DNA of 64,000 nt from the NCBI RefSeq assembly GCF_008932295.1, contig NZ_WBWA01000003.1, forward strand, positions 1 to 64,000, read 5' to 3'. A model generated the notes under the pieces. That model ran no database searches, had not been told where the DNA came from, and saw nothing but the letters and a program-made list of their open reading frames with translations. Shown here piece by piece: positions 48,608-58,302 of this stretch (its first letter is position 1; every line of letters begins with the position of its first letter). A program made the translations under genes and the position numbers. Source of the stretch: Brucella tritici (GTDB lineage: Bacteria; Pseudomonadota; Alphaproteobacteria; Rhizobiales; Rhizobiaceae).

Positions 48608-49270
48608 ATGAGAACGCTGGAAAAAGGCAAGCTGATTGTCGCCTCGCACAATGCAGGCAAGCTGAAGGAATTCGACGGGCTGATCGGTCCGTTCGGCTTC
48701 GATGTCAGCTCTGTTGCAGCACTTGGCTTGCCGGAGCCGGACGAGACCGGCACCACGTTTGAAGAAAACGCCTATATCAAGGCGCTTGCTGCGGCAGAGG
48801 CCACCGGCTTGCCCGCATTGTCCGACGATTCCGGCCTGATGGTCGATGCGCTGGATGGTGAGCCGGGCGTCTACACGGCCAACTGGGCTGAAACCGAAGA
48901 CGGCACGCGTGATTTCAATATGGCGATGCGCAAGGTCGAAGATCTTTTGCAGGAAAAAGGTGCGACGACTGCGGACAAGCGCGGCGCGCGTTTCGTTTCC
49001 GTCATCTGCCTTGCATGGCCGGATGGCGAAGCGGAATATTTCCGCGGCGAAGTGGAAGGTGTGCTGATCTGGCCACCACGCGGCACGACCGGCTTTGGCT
49101 ATGATCCGGTGTTCCTGCCGGCGGGCCACGAAAAGACCTTTGGTGAAATGACCGCCGATGAGAAGCACGGCTGGAAGCCGGGCGACGCCGAGGCCCTGTC
49201 GCACCGCGCCCGCGCCTTCAAGCTTTTTGCCGAAAAGGCGCTCAACGTGGAGCCGGCTTCCGCGAAATGA
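48608..49270 (+). CDS. rdgB: Non-canonical purine NTP pyrophosphatase RdgB
   Basis: 220-residue enzyme (HAM1 family) that removes dITP, dXTP and ITP from the nucleotide pool. It has [34 protein letters not shown] and [10 protein letters not shown]. Start at 48608 (MRTLEKGK), which is the usual beginning; ATG 48596 lies inside the VOC gene. Its end overlaps hemW by four bases (ATGA). Confidence 0.95.
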   Translation: MRTLEKGKLIVASHNAGKLKEFDGLIGPFGFDVSSVAALGLPEPDETGTTFEENAYIKALAAAEATGLPALSDDSGLMVDALDGEPGVYTANWAETEDGTRDFNMAMRKVEDLLQEKGATTADKRGARFVSVICLAWPDGEAEYFRGEVEGVLIWPPRGTTGFGYDPVFLPAGHEKTFGEMTADEKHGWKPGDAEALSHRARAFKLFAEKALNVEPASAK

Positions 49271-50484
49271 ACAAGCTGTTTCCCTCTTCACCGGCGTTAG
49301 TGGACGGCGTGAGCACGATTCCCATCGCGCGTGCGAATGGGGAAACCGCGTTCGGCGTTTATGTACATTGGCCGTTCTGTCTGGCCAAATGCCCTTATTG
49401 CGACTTCAACAGCCATGTCCGTCACAAGCCGGTCGATCAGGCGCGTTTTTCTGAAGCTTTCCGGCGCGAGATGGAAACGCTGCGCGAGCGCACTGGCCCG
49501 CGCACGGTCACCAGTATTTTTCTGGGCGGCGGCACGCCATCGCTGATGCAGCCCGAAACGGTGGGCGCGCTGCTCGATAATATCGGGTCGCATTGGTCTG
49601 TCGCACCCGATATCGAAGTGACGCTGGAAGCCAACCCGACCAGTGTGGAAGCCGACCGTTTTCGCGGCTATCGCGCGGCAGGCGTCAATCGCGTGTCGCT
49701 CGGCATTCAGGCGCTTAACGATCCCGATTTGCGCCGTCTCGGGCGCATGCATTCGGTCGAGGAGGCCAAGGCCGCCATTCGTCTGGCGCGCGAGATTTTT
49801 CCGCGCCTGTCCTTCGATTTGATCTATGCGCGTCCGAACCAGAGCATCGAGGCATGGCGCGAAGAGCTGAAGGAAGCAATCGGACTGGCTGCCGATCATC
49901 TCTCGCTCTACCAGCTGACCATCGAGGAAGGCACACAGTTCTACAATCTCTGGAAGGCCGGAAAGCTGACCACACCGGAGCCGGACCACGCCGCAGCGCT
50001 TTATGAAGAAACGCAAAGGGTGACGGCAGAACATGGTCTCCCGGCCTATGAGATTTCCAATCATGCGGTGCCGGGGCGCGAGTCGCAGCACAATCTCGTC
50101 TATTGGCGCTATGGGCAATATGTGGGCATCGGCCCCGGCGCGCATGGGCGTTTCGTGGAAAACGACGTTCGCACAGTGACGATTACCGAAAAGCATCCGG
50201 AAACCTGGCTCGACAAGGTTGATCGGCGCGGCCACGGCATTATCGAGGAAGAATATCTTGATGGCGGGCAGGAGGGCGACGAGTTCCTGATGATGGGGCT
50301 TCGTCTGCGCGAAGGCATCGATCTGGATCGCTACAAGCGGCTGTCGGGTCATGATGTTGACCAGAAGCGTCTGGCGAAACTGATCACCGAGGGCATGATC
50401 GAGCCGATGGGCGGCAGCATCATTCGCGCAACGCCAGATGGTGCGCTGGTGCTCGACGCACTGGTTGCCGACTTGGCGGCATAA
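49267..50484 (+). CDS. hemW: Radical SAM haem chaperone HemW
   Basis: 405-residue radical SAM protein with the Cys38-x3-Cys42-x2-Cys45 cluster ([16 protein letters not shown]), GGGTPSLM and ANPTSVE motifs and a C-terminal HemW domain. Older annotations call it oxygen-independent coproporphyrinogen III oxidase, but true HemN is longer and has a different second Cys environment. HemW delivers haem to respiratory enzymes. Coupled to rdgB by ATGA. Confidence 0.92.
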   Translation: MNKLFPSSPALVDGVSTIPIARANGETAFGVYVHWPFCLAKCPYCDFNSHVRHKPVDQARFSEAFRREMETLRERTGPRTVTSIFLGGGTPSLMQPETVGALLDNIGSHWSVAPDIEVTLEANPTSVEADRFRGYRAAGVNRVSLGIQALNDPDLRRLGRMHSVEEAKAAIRLAREIFPRLSFDLIYARPNQSIEAWREELKEAIGLAADHLSLYQLTIEEGTQFYNLWKAGKLTTPEPDHAAALYEETQRVTAEHGLPAYEISNHAVPGRESQHNLVYWRYGQYVGIGPGAHGRFVENDVRTVTITEKHPETWLDKVDRRGHGIIEEEYLDGGQEGDEFLMMGLRLREGIDLDRYKRLSGHDVDQKRLAKLITEGMIEPMGGSIIRATPDGALVLDALVADLAA

Positions 50485-50494
50485 GGAACTTATA

Positions 50495-51406
50495 ATGACG
50501 GACGAAGCAAGCGAGGGGCGACGGGAATATGTGGTGGGCGGCACAGCCATGCGCGCCCGTCCATTGGAGCCAGCACTTTATATCGTGTCGACACCGATCG
50601 GTAATCTTGGCGACATGACGCTGCGCGGCATCGAAACGCTCGCCGCAGCCGATGTTCTTGCCTGCGAGGATACACGCGTGACCCGCGTTCTCCTCGACCG
50701 TTACGGCATTTCCCGCCGTCCGATCAGCTATCATGAGCACAATGCGGCAGAAGCTGGTGAAAAGCTGATTGCCGCGCTGTCTGCGGGCAAAAGCGTTGCG
50801 CTGGTGTCCGATGCGGGCACGCCGCTCGTCTCTGATCCGGGCTTTCGTCTGGTTGGCGAAGCACGCGAAGCGGGTATTCGCGTTGTCCCGATTCCGGGTG
50901 CCTCCGCAGTTCTGGCCGCACTTGCCGCTTCTGGCCTGCCGACCGACGCCTTCATGTTCTGCGGCTTCCTGCCGTCCAAGCATGGGCAAAAGCAGACGAA
51001 GCTCGAAAGCCTCAAGGGCATCGACGCAACGCTGGTGTTCTATGAATCGCCAAACCGGACAGCGGCGACACTGGCCGAAATGGCTGAAGTGTTCGGGCCG
51101 GATCGTATGGGCGCGCTTTGCCGCGAACTGACCAAAGCCTATGAGACCATTCGCACGGCGCCGCTGGGTGAACTTGCAGCGGAGTTTGACGGAGAAGATC
51201 GCATTCGCGGTGAAGTGGTTCTGCTGGTCGGCCCGCCGACGGGCAACACCATTCCGCAAAGCGAGGAAGATATCGACAAGCTGCTTCTGTCGCTTGCAGA
51301 CGAACTGCCGCCATCCAAGGCCGCAGGCGAGGCCGCGCGCATGACCGGCGGGCAGAAATCGGTTCTCTATCAGCGCCTTATGCAACTGAAATCGGATCAG
51401 CGATGA
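50495..51406 (+). CDS. rsmI: 16S rRNA 2'-O-ribose C1402 methyltransferase RsmI
   Basis: 303-residue tetrapyrrole-methylase-fold rRNA methyltransferase. It has [47 protein letters not shown] and a long C-terminal extension. Start at 50495 with AAGGAA upstream. Overlaps yraN by four bases. Confidence 0.95.
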   Translation: MTDEASEGRREYVVGGTAMRARPLEPALYIVSTPIGNLGDMTLRGIETLAAADVLACEDTRVTRVLLDRYGISRRPISYHEHNAAEAGEKLIAALSAGKSVALVSDAGTPLVSDPGFRLVGEAREAGIRVVPIPGASAVLAALAASGLPTDAFMFCGFLPSKHGQKQTKLESLKGIDATLVFYESPNRTAATLAEMAEVFGPDRMGALCRELTKAYETIRTAPLGELAAEFDGEDRIRGEVVLLVGPPTGNTIPQSEEDIDKLLLSLADELPPSKAAGEAARMTGGQKSVLYQRLMQLKSDQR

Positions 51407-51783
51407 CAGACCTCCGCGAGAAAAAGCGCATTGCTTTCTTTCGCGGACACAGCGCCGAACGCTTTGCTTCCGTGCTGCTTCTTTTGAAAGGCTTTCGGAT
51501 CGTTGCGCGGCGCTATCGAACGCGGCTCGGTGAAATCGATCTGATCGCCCGGCGGGGCAATCTTGTGCTCATTGTCGAGGTCAAGGCGCGCAGCAGCCTG
51601 GAAGCCGCGCATCTCGCCGTCACACCGCAGGCCATGCGCCGTATCGAAGCCGCAGCCGATCTCTGGCTGCAACGCCAGCCCGATCATGCCCGTCTGTCGT
51701 TGCGTTTCGATCTGATTGCCGTGCTGCCCCGCCGCTGGCCCAAACATGTTCCGGCCTTCTTCACGAGCGGCGATTATCGGTAA
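51403..51783 (+). CDS. yraN: YraN family protein (UPF0102)
   Basis: 126-residue protein with a predicted endonuclease-like fold. [29 protein letters not shown] contains the E-x-K pattern of PD-(D/E)XK enzymes. Function unestablished. Starts in the rsmI stop (ATGA). Ends near 51783 with no clear terminator. Confidence 0.92.
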   Translation: MTDLREKKRIAFFRGHSAERFASVLLLLKGFRIVARRYRTRLGEIDLIARRGNLVLIVEVKARSSLEAAHLAVTPQAMRRIEAAADLWLQRQPDHARLSLRFDLIAVLPRRWPKHVPAFFTSGDYR

Positions 51784-51919
51784 CCGATATCTATAAGTCT
51801 ATGTAAACCCTATAAAAATTGTGAGATATATTTCCGGCCTTATGGGAAATTAAAATCCCGCAATCGGCTGTTTTGAGAAAAAGTGATGCTCGCCGTGATT
51901 TTCACGCGCAAGCCCGTTT

Positions 51920-51957
51920 CTTATAAATCTCCCGCTCTCCATGGATAATGGCGCCAT
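51920..51957 (+). promoter_or_regulatory. Candidate cysG operon promoter with palindrome
   Basis: TTATAA, 17 bases, GATAAT (extended by TGG) precedes the gene. A perfect ATGGCGCCAT palindrome (51948-51957) overlaps the likely transcription start and could be an operator. By inspection only. Confidence 0.35.
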
Positions 51958-51975
51958 CTTAAAAGGATGGTCTCT

Positions 51976-53403
51976 GTGTCTCTACCGCAAAAGCGTTTAC
52001 TGGCTGATTTTCCTGCCTTCTTCCGGGTGTCGGAAGAGGTGGTTGTCGTCGTTGGCGGCGGCGAGGAAGCTTTGAACAAGGCGCGCCTCGTGGCGCAGAC
52101 ATCCGCACGTCTTCGCATCATTGCCGAAGAAACAGAACATCATCTGGCCGATTTCATCGCGAGCCATGGTGCGGAGCATATTGCAGCACCTTTTGCGCCG
52201 GAACATGTCGAGGGCGCAAAGCTTGTTTTCGTGGCGACCGGCGATGAAGCGCAGGATCGCGCCATTGCTGCCGTGGTCAAGGCCGAGAAGGTTCCGGTCA
52301 ATGTCGTTGACCGTCCAGCCCTTTGCGATTTCCTGACGCCCGCCATCGTCAACCGTGCGCCGCTGACGATTGCGATTGGTTCGGAAGGCAGTGCTCCGGT
52401 TCTGGCGCAGATGGTTCGTGCGCGTATCGATGCCGCCTTTTCGCCGCGCCTTGGCGAGCTTGCGCATTTTGCCGAAAGCTGGCGACCGCTGGTCGAGCGG
52501 GCGCTGCCCAAGGGTCTGGCGCGCCGCAGTTTCTGGCGCGGATTCTTTTCGGGCCGTGTCGCCAGCGCCATTGAAAATGGCGACCGCGTGGAAGCCTACA
52601 AGGCTGCGAGCGACCTGATCGAGCAACGTGACAATGCTGCCGGTTATGTCTGGCTGGTCGGCGCCGGTCCGGGTGCCGAAGACCTGCTGACCCTGCGCGC
52701 CCATCGCGCTTTGATGGAAGCCGATGTGATCGTGCATGATGCGCTGGTGCCGGAAGGCGTCATTGCCATGGGCCGTCGTGACGCCGAGCGCCTTGCCGTT
52801 GGCAAGCGCAAGGGCTGCCATTCCAAAAGCCAGGAAGAAATCAATCGCCTGCTGGTTTCGCTGGGGCGGGAAGGCAAGCGCGTTGTGCGGCTGAAATCCG
52901 GTGATCCGTTGGTATTCGGACGCGCAGGTGAGGAAATGGCGGCGCTGCGTGCTGCCGGTATCGGTTTCGAGATCGTGCCCGGCATCACCTCGGCCTTTGC
53001 TGCCGCTGCCGATATGGAATTGCCGCTGACGCTGCGCGGTGTCGCTTCGTCGCTGGTGTTCACCACGGGCCATGACATGACGGGCGATGTGCTGCCGGGC
53101 TGGGCGAAGCTCGCCGTATCGGGTGCAACGATTGCCGTCTATATGGGCTCCACGGTCGCGGCATCGGTTGCTGCGCGCCTGATTGGTGCGGGCCTGCATG
53201 AAGATACCGCCGTGGCGGTGGTGGAAAATGCGAGCCGGCAGGACAAGCGCCTGTTCCACGGCACGCTGAAGGATTTGCCGGATCTGGAAAACCGCAAGGA
53301 ACTTTCCGGCCCGGTCATGGTGATCATTGGCGATGCAGTCGCCGGTGCCGCAATCGACAAAGCCGAAGCGCTGGCCCTCAAGCCGGTTTCCGTCGCAGCC
53401 TAA
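51976..53403 (+). CDS. cysG: Sirohaem synthase CysG
   Basis: 475-residue multifunctional enzyme making sirohaem for sulfite reductase. The N-terminal dehydrogenase/ferrochelatase part (PAFFRVSEEVVVVVGGGEEALNKAR) is joined to a C-terminal uroporphyrinogen III methyltransferase (VWLVGAGPGAEDLLTLRAHRAL, PGITSAFAAAA). GTG 51976 is preferred because AAAAGGA lies 8-9 bases upstream; that same sequence would sit directly on the ATG at 51967. First gene of the sulfite reduction operon. Confidence 0.95.
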   Translation: MSLPQKRLLADFPAFFRVSEEVVVVVGGGEEALNKARLVAQTSARLRIIAEETEHHLADFIASHGAEHIAAPFAPEHVEGAKLVFVATGDEAQDRAIAAVVKAEKVPVNVVDRPALCDFLTPAIVNRAPLTIAIGSEGSAPVLAQMVRARIDAAFSPRLGELAHFAESWRPLVERALPKGLARRSFWRGFFSGRVASAIENGDRVEAYKAASDLIEQRDNAAGYVWLVGAGPGAEDLLTLRAHRALMEADVIVHDALVPEGVIAMGRRDAERLAVGKRKGCHSKSQEEINRLLVSLGREGKRVVRLKSGDPLVFGRAGEEMAALRAAGIGFEIVPGITSAFAAAADMELPLTLRGVASSLVFTTGHDMTGDVLPGWAKLAVSGATIAVYMGSTVAASVAARLIGAGLHEDTAVAVVENASRQDKRLFHGTLKDLPDLENRKELSGPVMVIIGDAVAGAAIDKAEALALKPVSVAA

Positions 53404-53444
53404 ACCCGCAGGATGCGCGGTTAACAAAAGTTTGGAGTTTGGAA

Positions 53445-53762
53445 ATGGTCGTAAAAGTTCTCACTGCAAACCGGCTGATCGACGGGCAGGCTGTGTGGCT
53501 CGGTGCAGACGGTTCGTGGCAGGAGACCATCGACGGCGCGCTGATCGCCCGCCATGCGGAAGCCGTGACGGCGCTTGAAGAGGCGGGCAAGGTTGCAGCG
53601 AAAGCCAATCTGGTCGTTGATGTGAATGTGATCGATGTCGAGGAGCGCGAGGAGGGGCTTTACCCGATCCGCCTGCGCGAGCGTATTCGCCTTTCCGGCC
53701 CGACCATCGTTACCTTCGGTGATCTGCCCCTTGATAAGCCTGCTTTGAAGCGCGCCTCGTAA
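53445..53762 (+). CDS. DUF2849 family protein
   Basis: 105-residue protein of the DUF2849 family, found in rhizobial sulfite-reduction clusters between cysG and the reductase. No catalytic motif is obvious (VVKVLTANRLIDGQAVWL at the start, VEEREEGLYPIRLRERIR near the end). A possible partner of the reductase, by position. ATG 53445 has GGAG 7 bases upstream. Confidence 0.85.
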   Translation: MVVKVLTANRLIDGQAVWLGADGSWQETIDGALIARHAEAVTALEEAGKVAAKANLVVDVNVIDVEEREEGLYPIRLRERIRLSGPTIVTFGDLPLDKPALKRAS

Positions 53763-53770
53763 TATCTGTT

Positions 53771-53821
53771 GACGCATTTCCGGACGCAAAACCGGTTCCC
53801 ACTTTTGCTGGAAATGCTCTG
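53771..53821 (-). repeat. Family A palindromic repeat inside the cys operon
   Basis: Inverse orientation of GAGCATTTCCAGCAAAAG...GCGTCCGGAAATGCGTC, between the DUF2849 and reductase genes. Confidence 0.7.
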
Positions 53822-53837
53822 AACCCGGATTTAGACT

Positions 53838-55508
53838 ATGTATCGTTATGATGAATTCGACCGCGATTTTGTTGCGGCCCGCGTTGCCCAGTTCAAGGAT
53901 CAGGTCGAGCGCCGCCTGACTGGCGAGCTGACCGAAGACCAGTTCAAGCCGCTGCGTCTGATGAACGGCCTCTATCTGCAATTGCACGCCTATATGCTGC
54001 GCGTGGCCATCCCCTATGGCACGCTGTCGAGCCGCCAGCTGCGCAGGCTTGGATCGATTGCACGCGACTATGATCGTGGCTTCGGCCATTTCACCACGCG
54101 CCAGAACATCCAGTATAACTGGCCCGCCCTGAAGGACGTGCCGCGCATTCTGGAAGAGCTGGCGGAAGTCGAGATGCACGCCATCCAGACCTCCGGCAAT
54201 TGCATTCGCAACGTGACCGCCGATCATTTCGCAGGTGCTGCCGCCGACGAAGTGGCTGATCCGCGTCCGTTTGCAGAAATTTTGCGCCAGTGGTCGTCGC
54301 TGCATCCGGAATTTTCTTATCTGCCGCGCAAGTTCAAGATCGCCATTGTCGGCTCCGACCATGACCGTGCGGCCATTCAGGTGCATGACATTGGCTTGCA
54401 GCTGAAGAAGAACGAGGCAGGCGATCTGGGACTGGCCGTCTATATTGGCGGCGGTCAGGGCCGCACGCCGATGGTGGCGAAGAAGATTCGCGACTTCCTG
54501 CCCCTCGAGGACATGCTGACCTATGTGACGGCCATCGTGCGCGTCTATAATCTGCATGGCCGTCGCGACAACAAGTATAAGGCGCGCATCAAGATCCTCG
54601 TCCATGAAACGGGCGTCGAAGAACTGACCCGCGAGATTGACGCCGAATGGGAAGATATTCGTTACGGCGAGCTGAAGCTGCCGCAGCGCGATATCGACGC
54701 TATCGAAAGCTATTTCCGCATGCCGAACCTGCCGCAACGGCCGGAAGGCTGGGAAGTGCTGGCGGTAACCCAGAAGTCCGATGCGGAATTTGCAAGCTGG
54801 GTGGCGCGCAATGTCACGCCGCACAAGAACCCGGATTATGCGGTCGTCACCATTTCGCTGAAGCCCATCGGCGGTATTCCCGGCGATGCGAGCGCCGAGC
54901 AGATGGAGCTGGTGGCGGACATTGCCGAAACCTATTCCTTCGATGAAATCCGCGTCAGCCACGAGCAGAATCTGGTTTTGCCGCATGTGGCCAAGGCCGA
55001 TCTCGCAGCCGTCTATGATCTGCTGCAATCGGATGGTCTGGTGACGCCGAATGCCGGTCTCATCACCGACATCATTGCCTGCCCGGGTCTTGACTATTGC
55101 GCCCTTGCCAATGCGCGCTCCATTCCGGTGGCGCAGCGTATTTCCGAGCGCTTCGGCGACCACCAGCGCCAGCTTGAAATCGGCGATCTCAAGATCAAGA
55201 TTTCCGGCTGCATCAATGCCTGCGGCCACCACCATGTCGGTCATATCGGCATTCTGGGCGTCGAGAAGAAGGGTGAGGAACTCTATCAAATCACACTTGG
55301 CGGTTCGGCGGATGAGCATTCGGCCATCGGCGAGATCACCGGTCGCGGCTTCTCGTCGGAAGAAGTGGTGGATGCCATCGAAACGGTGGTCGATACCTAT
55401 CTCGCCTTGCGCGAAAGTCCGGAGGACACCTTCCTCGCCGCCTATCGCCGCGTAGGCATGGAGCCGTTCAAACGCGCGCTTTATGGAGAAATAAGCCGTG
55501 CAGCTTGA
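53838..55508 (+). CDS. cysI: Assimilatory sulfite reductase, haemoprotein (nitrite/sulfite reductase family)
   Basis: 556-residue sirohaem/[4Fe-4S] enzyme. The cluster/sirohaem Cys are 415 and 421 (CPGLDYC) and 458 and 462 (CINACGHH). It has duplicated ferredoxin-reductase-like domains with FGHFTTRQNIQYNW in the first half. Reduces sulfite to sulfide, probably with ferredoxin or an unseen flavoprotein as donor. Context with cysG and cysH makes sulfite, not nitrite, the likely substrate. It overlaps cysH by 11 bases. Confidence 0.92.
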   Translation: MYRYDEFDRDFVAARVAQFKDQVERRLTGELTEDQFKPLRLMNGLYLQLHAYMLRVAIPYGTLSSRQLRRLGSIARDYDRGFGHFTTRQNIQYNWPALKDVPRILEELAEVEMHAIQTSGNCIRNVTADHFAGAAADEVADPRPFAEILRQWSSLHPEFSYLPRKFKIAIVGSDHDRAAIQVHDIGLQLKKNEAGDLGLAVYIGGGQGRTPMVAKKIRDFLPLEDMLTYVTAIVRVYNLHGRRDNKYKARIKILVHETGVEELTREIDAEWEDIRYGELKLPQRDIDAIESYFRMPNLPQRPEGWEVLAVTQKSDAEFASWVARNVTPHKNPDYAVVTISLKPIGGIPGDASAEQMELVADIAETYSFDEIRVSHEQNLVLPHVAKADLAAVYDLLQSDGLVTPNAGLITDIIACPGLDYCALANARSIPVAQRISERFGDHQRQLEIGDLKIKISGCINACGHHHVGHIGILGVEKKGEELYQITLGGSADEHSAIGEITGRGFSSEEVVDAIETVVDTYLALRESPEDTFLAAYRRVGMEPFKRALYGEISRAA

Positions 55509-56247
55509 TGCTGAAGAAAGTGCCGCCGCCGAGGCCCGCCTTCTGGAGGCCAGCCACGGCGCGTCTACCCCGCAAGATGTGATCGCGCTCGTCACGCGCG
55601 AACTCTATGAGGGGCAGATCGCGGTCGTGTCTTCCTTCGGGGCGGAATCGGCAGTGCTTTTGCATATGATCTCGGAAATCGATCCGGCAACGCCGGTGCT
55701 GTTTCTCGATACGGGAAAGCACTTTCGGGCCACACTCGATTATCGTCATGATCTGGTGGACCGGCTGGGTTTGACTGATGTGCAGGATATCCTGCCGCTT
55801 GAGGATAGCCTCAAGGCGGACGATCCGTTCGGCGCGCTGTCGATGACCGACAAGGATCGCTGCTGCTTCATCCGCAAGGTGGAGCCGATGGCGCGCGCCG
55901 TGGCCCCTTATCGGGCCTGGATGACGGGCCGCAAGCAGTTTCAGGCATCGACGCGCGAAAGCCTGGCAACGTTCGAATCGGTCGGCCCGCGTATTCGTAT
56001 CAATCCGCTGGCGCGTTTGCAGGCCGTCGATCTCAAGGCCTATGCCGAAAAGCATGATCTGCCGCCGCATCCCCTGACCGCGCAGGGCTACCGTTCCATC
56101 GGCTGCATGCCCTGCACGCGGCCCGTGAACGACGACGAAGATCAGCGTGCCGGACGCTGGGCGGGATCGGAAAAGACAGAATGCGGCATCCACCTGTCGG
56201 GTCTGTCGGATAGTTTGAAGAATTTGGGAGCAGGTGACCGGAAATGA
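55498..56247 (+). CDS. cysH: Adenylyl-sulfate (APS) reductase
   Basis: 249-residue enzyme reducing APS to sulfite with thioredoxin. Cys122-Cys123 and Cys203-x2-Cys206 (IGCMPC) match the [4Fe-4S] cluster ligands that distinguish APS reductases from PAPS reductases. The catalytic Cys229 is in ECGIHL. GTG 55498 has GGAG upstream and overlaps the cysI end. Coupled to the DUF934 gene by a 4-base overlap. Confidence 0.95.
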   Translation: MQLDAEESAAAEARLLEASHGASTPQDVIALVTRELYEGQIAVVSSFGAESAVLLHMISEIDPATPVLFLDTGKHFRATLDYRHDLVDRLGLTDVQDILPLEDSLKADDPFGALSMTDKDRCCFIRKVEPMARAVAPYRAWMTGRKQFQASTRESLATFESVGPRIRINPLARLQAVDLKAYAEKHDLPPHPLTAQGYRSIGCMPCTRPVNDDEDQRAGRWAGSEKTECGIHLSGLSDSLKNLGAGDRK

Positions 56248-56768
56248 GCGATATCAACGAAACCAAACTCTGGTCTGCCGATGGCTTTCGCGAAGACGAT
56301 TATGTCTTTGCCGACGATCTGGAAGCTGCGGACGACGCTCCGGCTGTCATCATTCCGCTCGCCGTATGGCTTGGACTGGACGAAGAACGCCGCCGTGCCT
56401 CCAATCGCCGGATTGGCGTTTCGGTTGCGCCGGGCGAAGCCATTGAACCGCTGCTGGATGATCTTGGCAGCGTGCCGCTAATCGCCTTGCAGTTCCCGGC
56501 GTTCAATGACGGTCGCTCCTATTCCAAGGCCGAGATTTTGCGCCGCGCAGGCTTTGCGGGTGAATTGCGCGCCGTTGGCGATGTGTTGATCGATCAGGCT
56601 GCCTTGATGCTGCGCACCGGTTTCGACAGCCTTCAGGTGACGAACAAGGTTGCGCAAGGCCGTCTCGGCGAAAACCGTCTGGTCGATACGCCCGGTTACT
56701 ATCAGCCGGGGCGCGGCTCCGTGCCGGAGGAGGCCGGGTTTGCCTGGCGGCGTGTCAAGGCAAGTTAG
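56244..56768 (+). CDS. DUF934 family protein
   Basis: 174-residue protein of the DUF934 family, typical last gene of the cys cluster in proteobacteria. LIALQFPAFNDGRSYSKAEILRR is the conserved core. Reported members are sometimes described as sulfite reductase accessory proteins; the exact role is not established. Starts within the cysH stop (ATGA). Confidence 0.9.
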   Translation: MSDINETKLWSADGFREDDYVFADDLEAADDAPAVIIPLAVWLGLDEERRRASNRRIGVSVAPGEAIEPLLDDLGSVPLIALQFPAFNDGRSYSKAEILRRAGFAGELRAVGDVLIDQAALMLRTGFDSLQVTNKVAQGRLGENRLVDTPGYYQPGRGSVPEEAGFAWRRVKAS

Positions 56769-56846
56769 GCACATCGCTCAAATTTGCCATTTTTCTGCAC
56801 GCCTTGATGCGCTAGACACGCCTCACCAAATTCAGGGAGTCGCGGC

Positions 56847-57140
56847 GTGATCCGGCATATTGTTTTCTTCAGCGTCAAAGAAGGTCAGGATATAGAGACC
56901 GTCAAAAAGGGATTGGAGCAACTTGGCACCATTCCCCATGCTGACCTTTTTGAAGTTCTGCCAAATTCCAGGGTCGATCCGATGTGCGACCGCATTGATC
57001 TCGTGGTTTATGCCGAGTTCAAAGATGAGGAAGCGCTTTTTGCTTTCAAGAAGCATCCGACCTATGACGCGACGACGCAACTGGTGCGTCCGATGCGCGA
57101 ATTGCGCTTTTCAGCCGATGTTGTGACAGACAAGCGCTAA
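56847..57140 (+). CDS. Dabb family (stress-responsive A/B barrel) protein
   Basis: 97-residue Dabb domain protein (IRHIVFFSVKEGQDIETVKKGLEQL, YAEFKDEEALFAFKKHP near the end). Small dimeric barrels of unclear enzymatic role. GTG start at 56847 with AGGGAG upstream. It lies in a gap between the cys cluster and the palindromic repeat. Confidence 0.85.
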   Translation: MIRHIVFFSVKEGQDIETVKKGLEQLGTIPHADLFEVLPNSRVDPMCDRIDLVVYAEFKDEEALFAFKKHPTYDATTQLVRPMRELRFSADVVTDKR

Positions 57141-57190
57141 AGCATTTCCAGCAAAAGTGCGAAGCGGTCTTGCGTTCGGAAATGCGTAAA
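57141..57190. repeat. Family A palindromic repeat
   Basis: AGCATTTCCAGC...GTGCGAAGCGG...GCGTTCGGAAATGCGT, directly after the Dabb stop. Nearly the same as the copy at 7445. Confidence 0.7.
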
Positions 57191-57194
57191 ATAA

Positions 57195-57782
57195 CTACCA
57201 GCCGGCCTGTGGTTTTTCCTGTAGTGGCAGGCCACCGAAAAGATCGGGCTCGCTGGACGTTTTTGCTCGCTCGATATTGAGAAGCTTCAGTTTCGTCGCC
57301 GTGCCACCTGCCGCCGAAAAGCCGCCGACCTTGCCGTTGGCTCCGAGCACCCGGTGACAGGGCACAATGATCGGAAACGGGTTCTTGCCAAGCGCATAGC
57401 CGACAGCCTGTGAGAGACTCACATCGCCGATCCTTCGGGCAATTGCACCATAGGTCGTTGTCTCACCCGGTTTCAGCTCAAGAATTATTTCATAGACCTG
57501 TCGGTTGAGATCGGGTTGGGTATCCAGCGCAAGCGGTGTAGTTGAAAAATCAACATCGGCACCTGCCAGAAGCGCACGGACACCCTGGATTGCATCGCTG
57601 ACGAAGGAGGGCATATCGATATCTTCGGCACCGGGGAACCGCTCACTGAGCCTATAGCGGGTTTCCTTCTCGTCAGCATCTCCGATCTCAACGCCCACAA
57701 TCTTCTGGCCGCGCCAGGCAATGCCGCACGGTCCGATCTCTGTTTCGAAAATGGTGACGCCTGACGATTCCATGGAAGTCAT
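57195..57782 (-). CDS. ogt: Methylated-DNA--protein-cysteine S-methyltransferase
   Basis: 195-residue suicide repair protein. Acceptor Cys142 lies in IVPCHRV, with GNPFPIIV-like FPIIV before it and YGAIARRIG upstream. It removes O6-methylguanine damage. The start is uncertain: ATG 57782 and ATG 57773 both lack a good ribosome site. Lacks the AraC domain of Ada. Divergent from the small membrane protein. Confidence 0.92.
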   Translation of the reverse strand: MTSMESSGVTIFETEIGPCGIAWRGQKIVGVEIGDADEKETRYRLSERFPGAEDIDMPSFVSDAIQGVRALLAGADVDFSTTPLALDTQPDLNRQVYEIILELKPGETTTYGAIARRIGDVSLSQAVGYALGKNPFPIIVPCHRVLGANGKVGGFSAAGGTATKLKLLNIERAKTSSEPDLFGGLPLQEKPQAGW

Positions 57783-58004
57783 ATTAACATGGTTTTGAAC
57801 GGGACGAATGCCGGTTATCGGGTAACGATAGGAACGTTCACGTGAAAAGTCGTAACAATTGCGGAAAATGGCGCAGTGAAATGGTTGAAGAACGACACGA
57901 ATAATGATTGTGTGATGGCGACCGGCCAATGCCCTTAAATGGCCAAACGGATTGACGAGAGTTTCCGGTACCTGTCGCGGCGGGAGCGGAACCGAGGAAT
58001 TTAA

Positions 58005-58250
58005 ATGGACGATTACGAGCGATATGCCACAGGGTTGATGATCGTTTTTGGCGCGCTGATTATCGGCGGCCTCATGGCGGCTAACCTGTACCACGGCGAC
58101 AAGCCGGGCTTTTTATTCGCGCTAGGCGCTGCGGTTGTCAGCTGGTTTGCGGCTTTTGCCGTCCTGTTTGACAAGCCACGCGTTTATGGCGTGATGATTG
58201 CGGTTGCGATCGGTCTGGTCGCGGCTTCAATCGGTGCTTATGTAACCTGA
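58005..58250 (+). CDS. Small three-segment membrane protein
   Basis: 81 residues with about three hydrophobic stretches (residues 9-25, 36-54 and 60-78) and few charges. No domain recognised. GAGGAA lies 7 bases before ATG, and a terminator follows the stop. Confidence 0.7.
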   Translation: MDDYERYATGLMIVFGALIIGGLMAANLYHGDKPGFLFALGAAVVSWFAAFAVLFDKPRVYGVMIAVAIGLVAASIGAYVT

Positions 58251-58270
58251 TTTTGAGCCAGTTTATTTAG

Positions 58271-58298
58271 AAAAAGCCCCGGTTTTCCGGGGCTTTTT
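58271..58298. terminator. Bidirectional terminator
   Basis: AAAAAGCCCCGGttttCCGGGGCTTTTT between the membrane protein and BA14K genes. Confidence 0.9.
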
Positions 58299-58302
58299 CG
58301 TT

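Noticed and set aside
51967..51975. ATG 51967 as cysG start
   Set aside because: The only ribosome site (AAAAGGA) directly abuts it, while it is well spaced for GTG 51976.
53421..55595. 724-codon frame antisense to the sulfite reductase gene
   Set aside because: Opposite an intact cysI with all cluster Cys residues; no motif on the antisense product.
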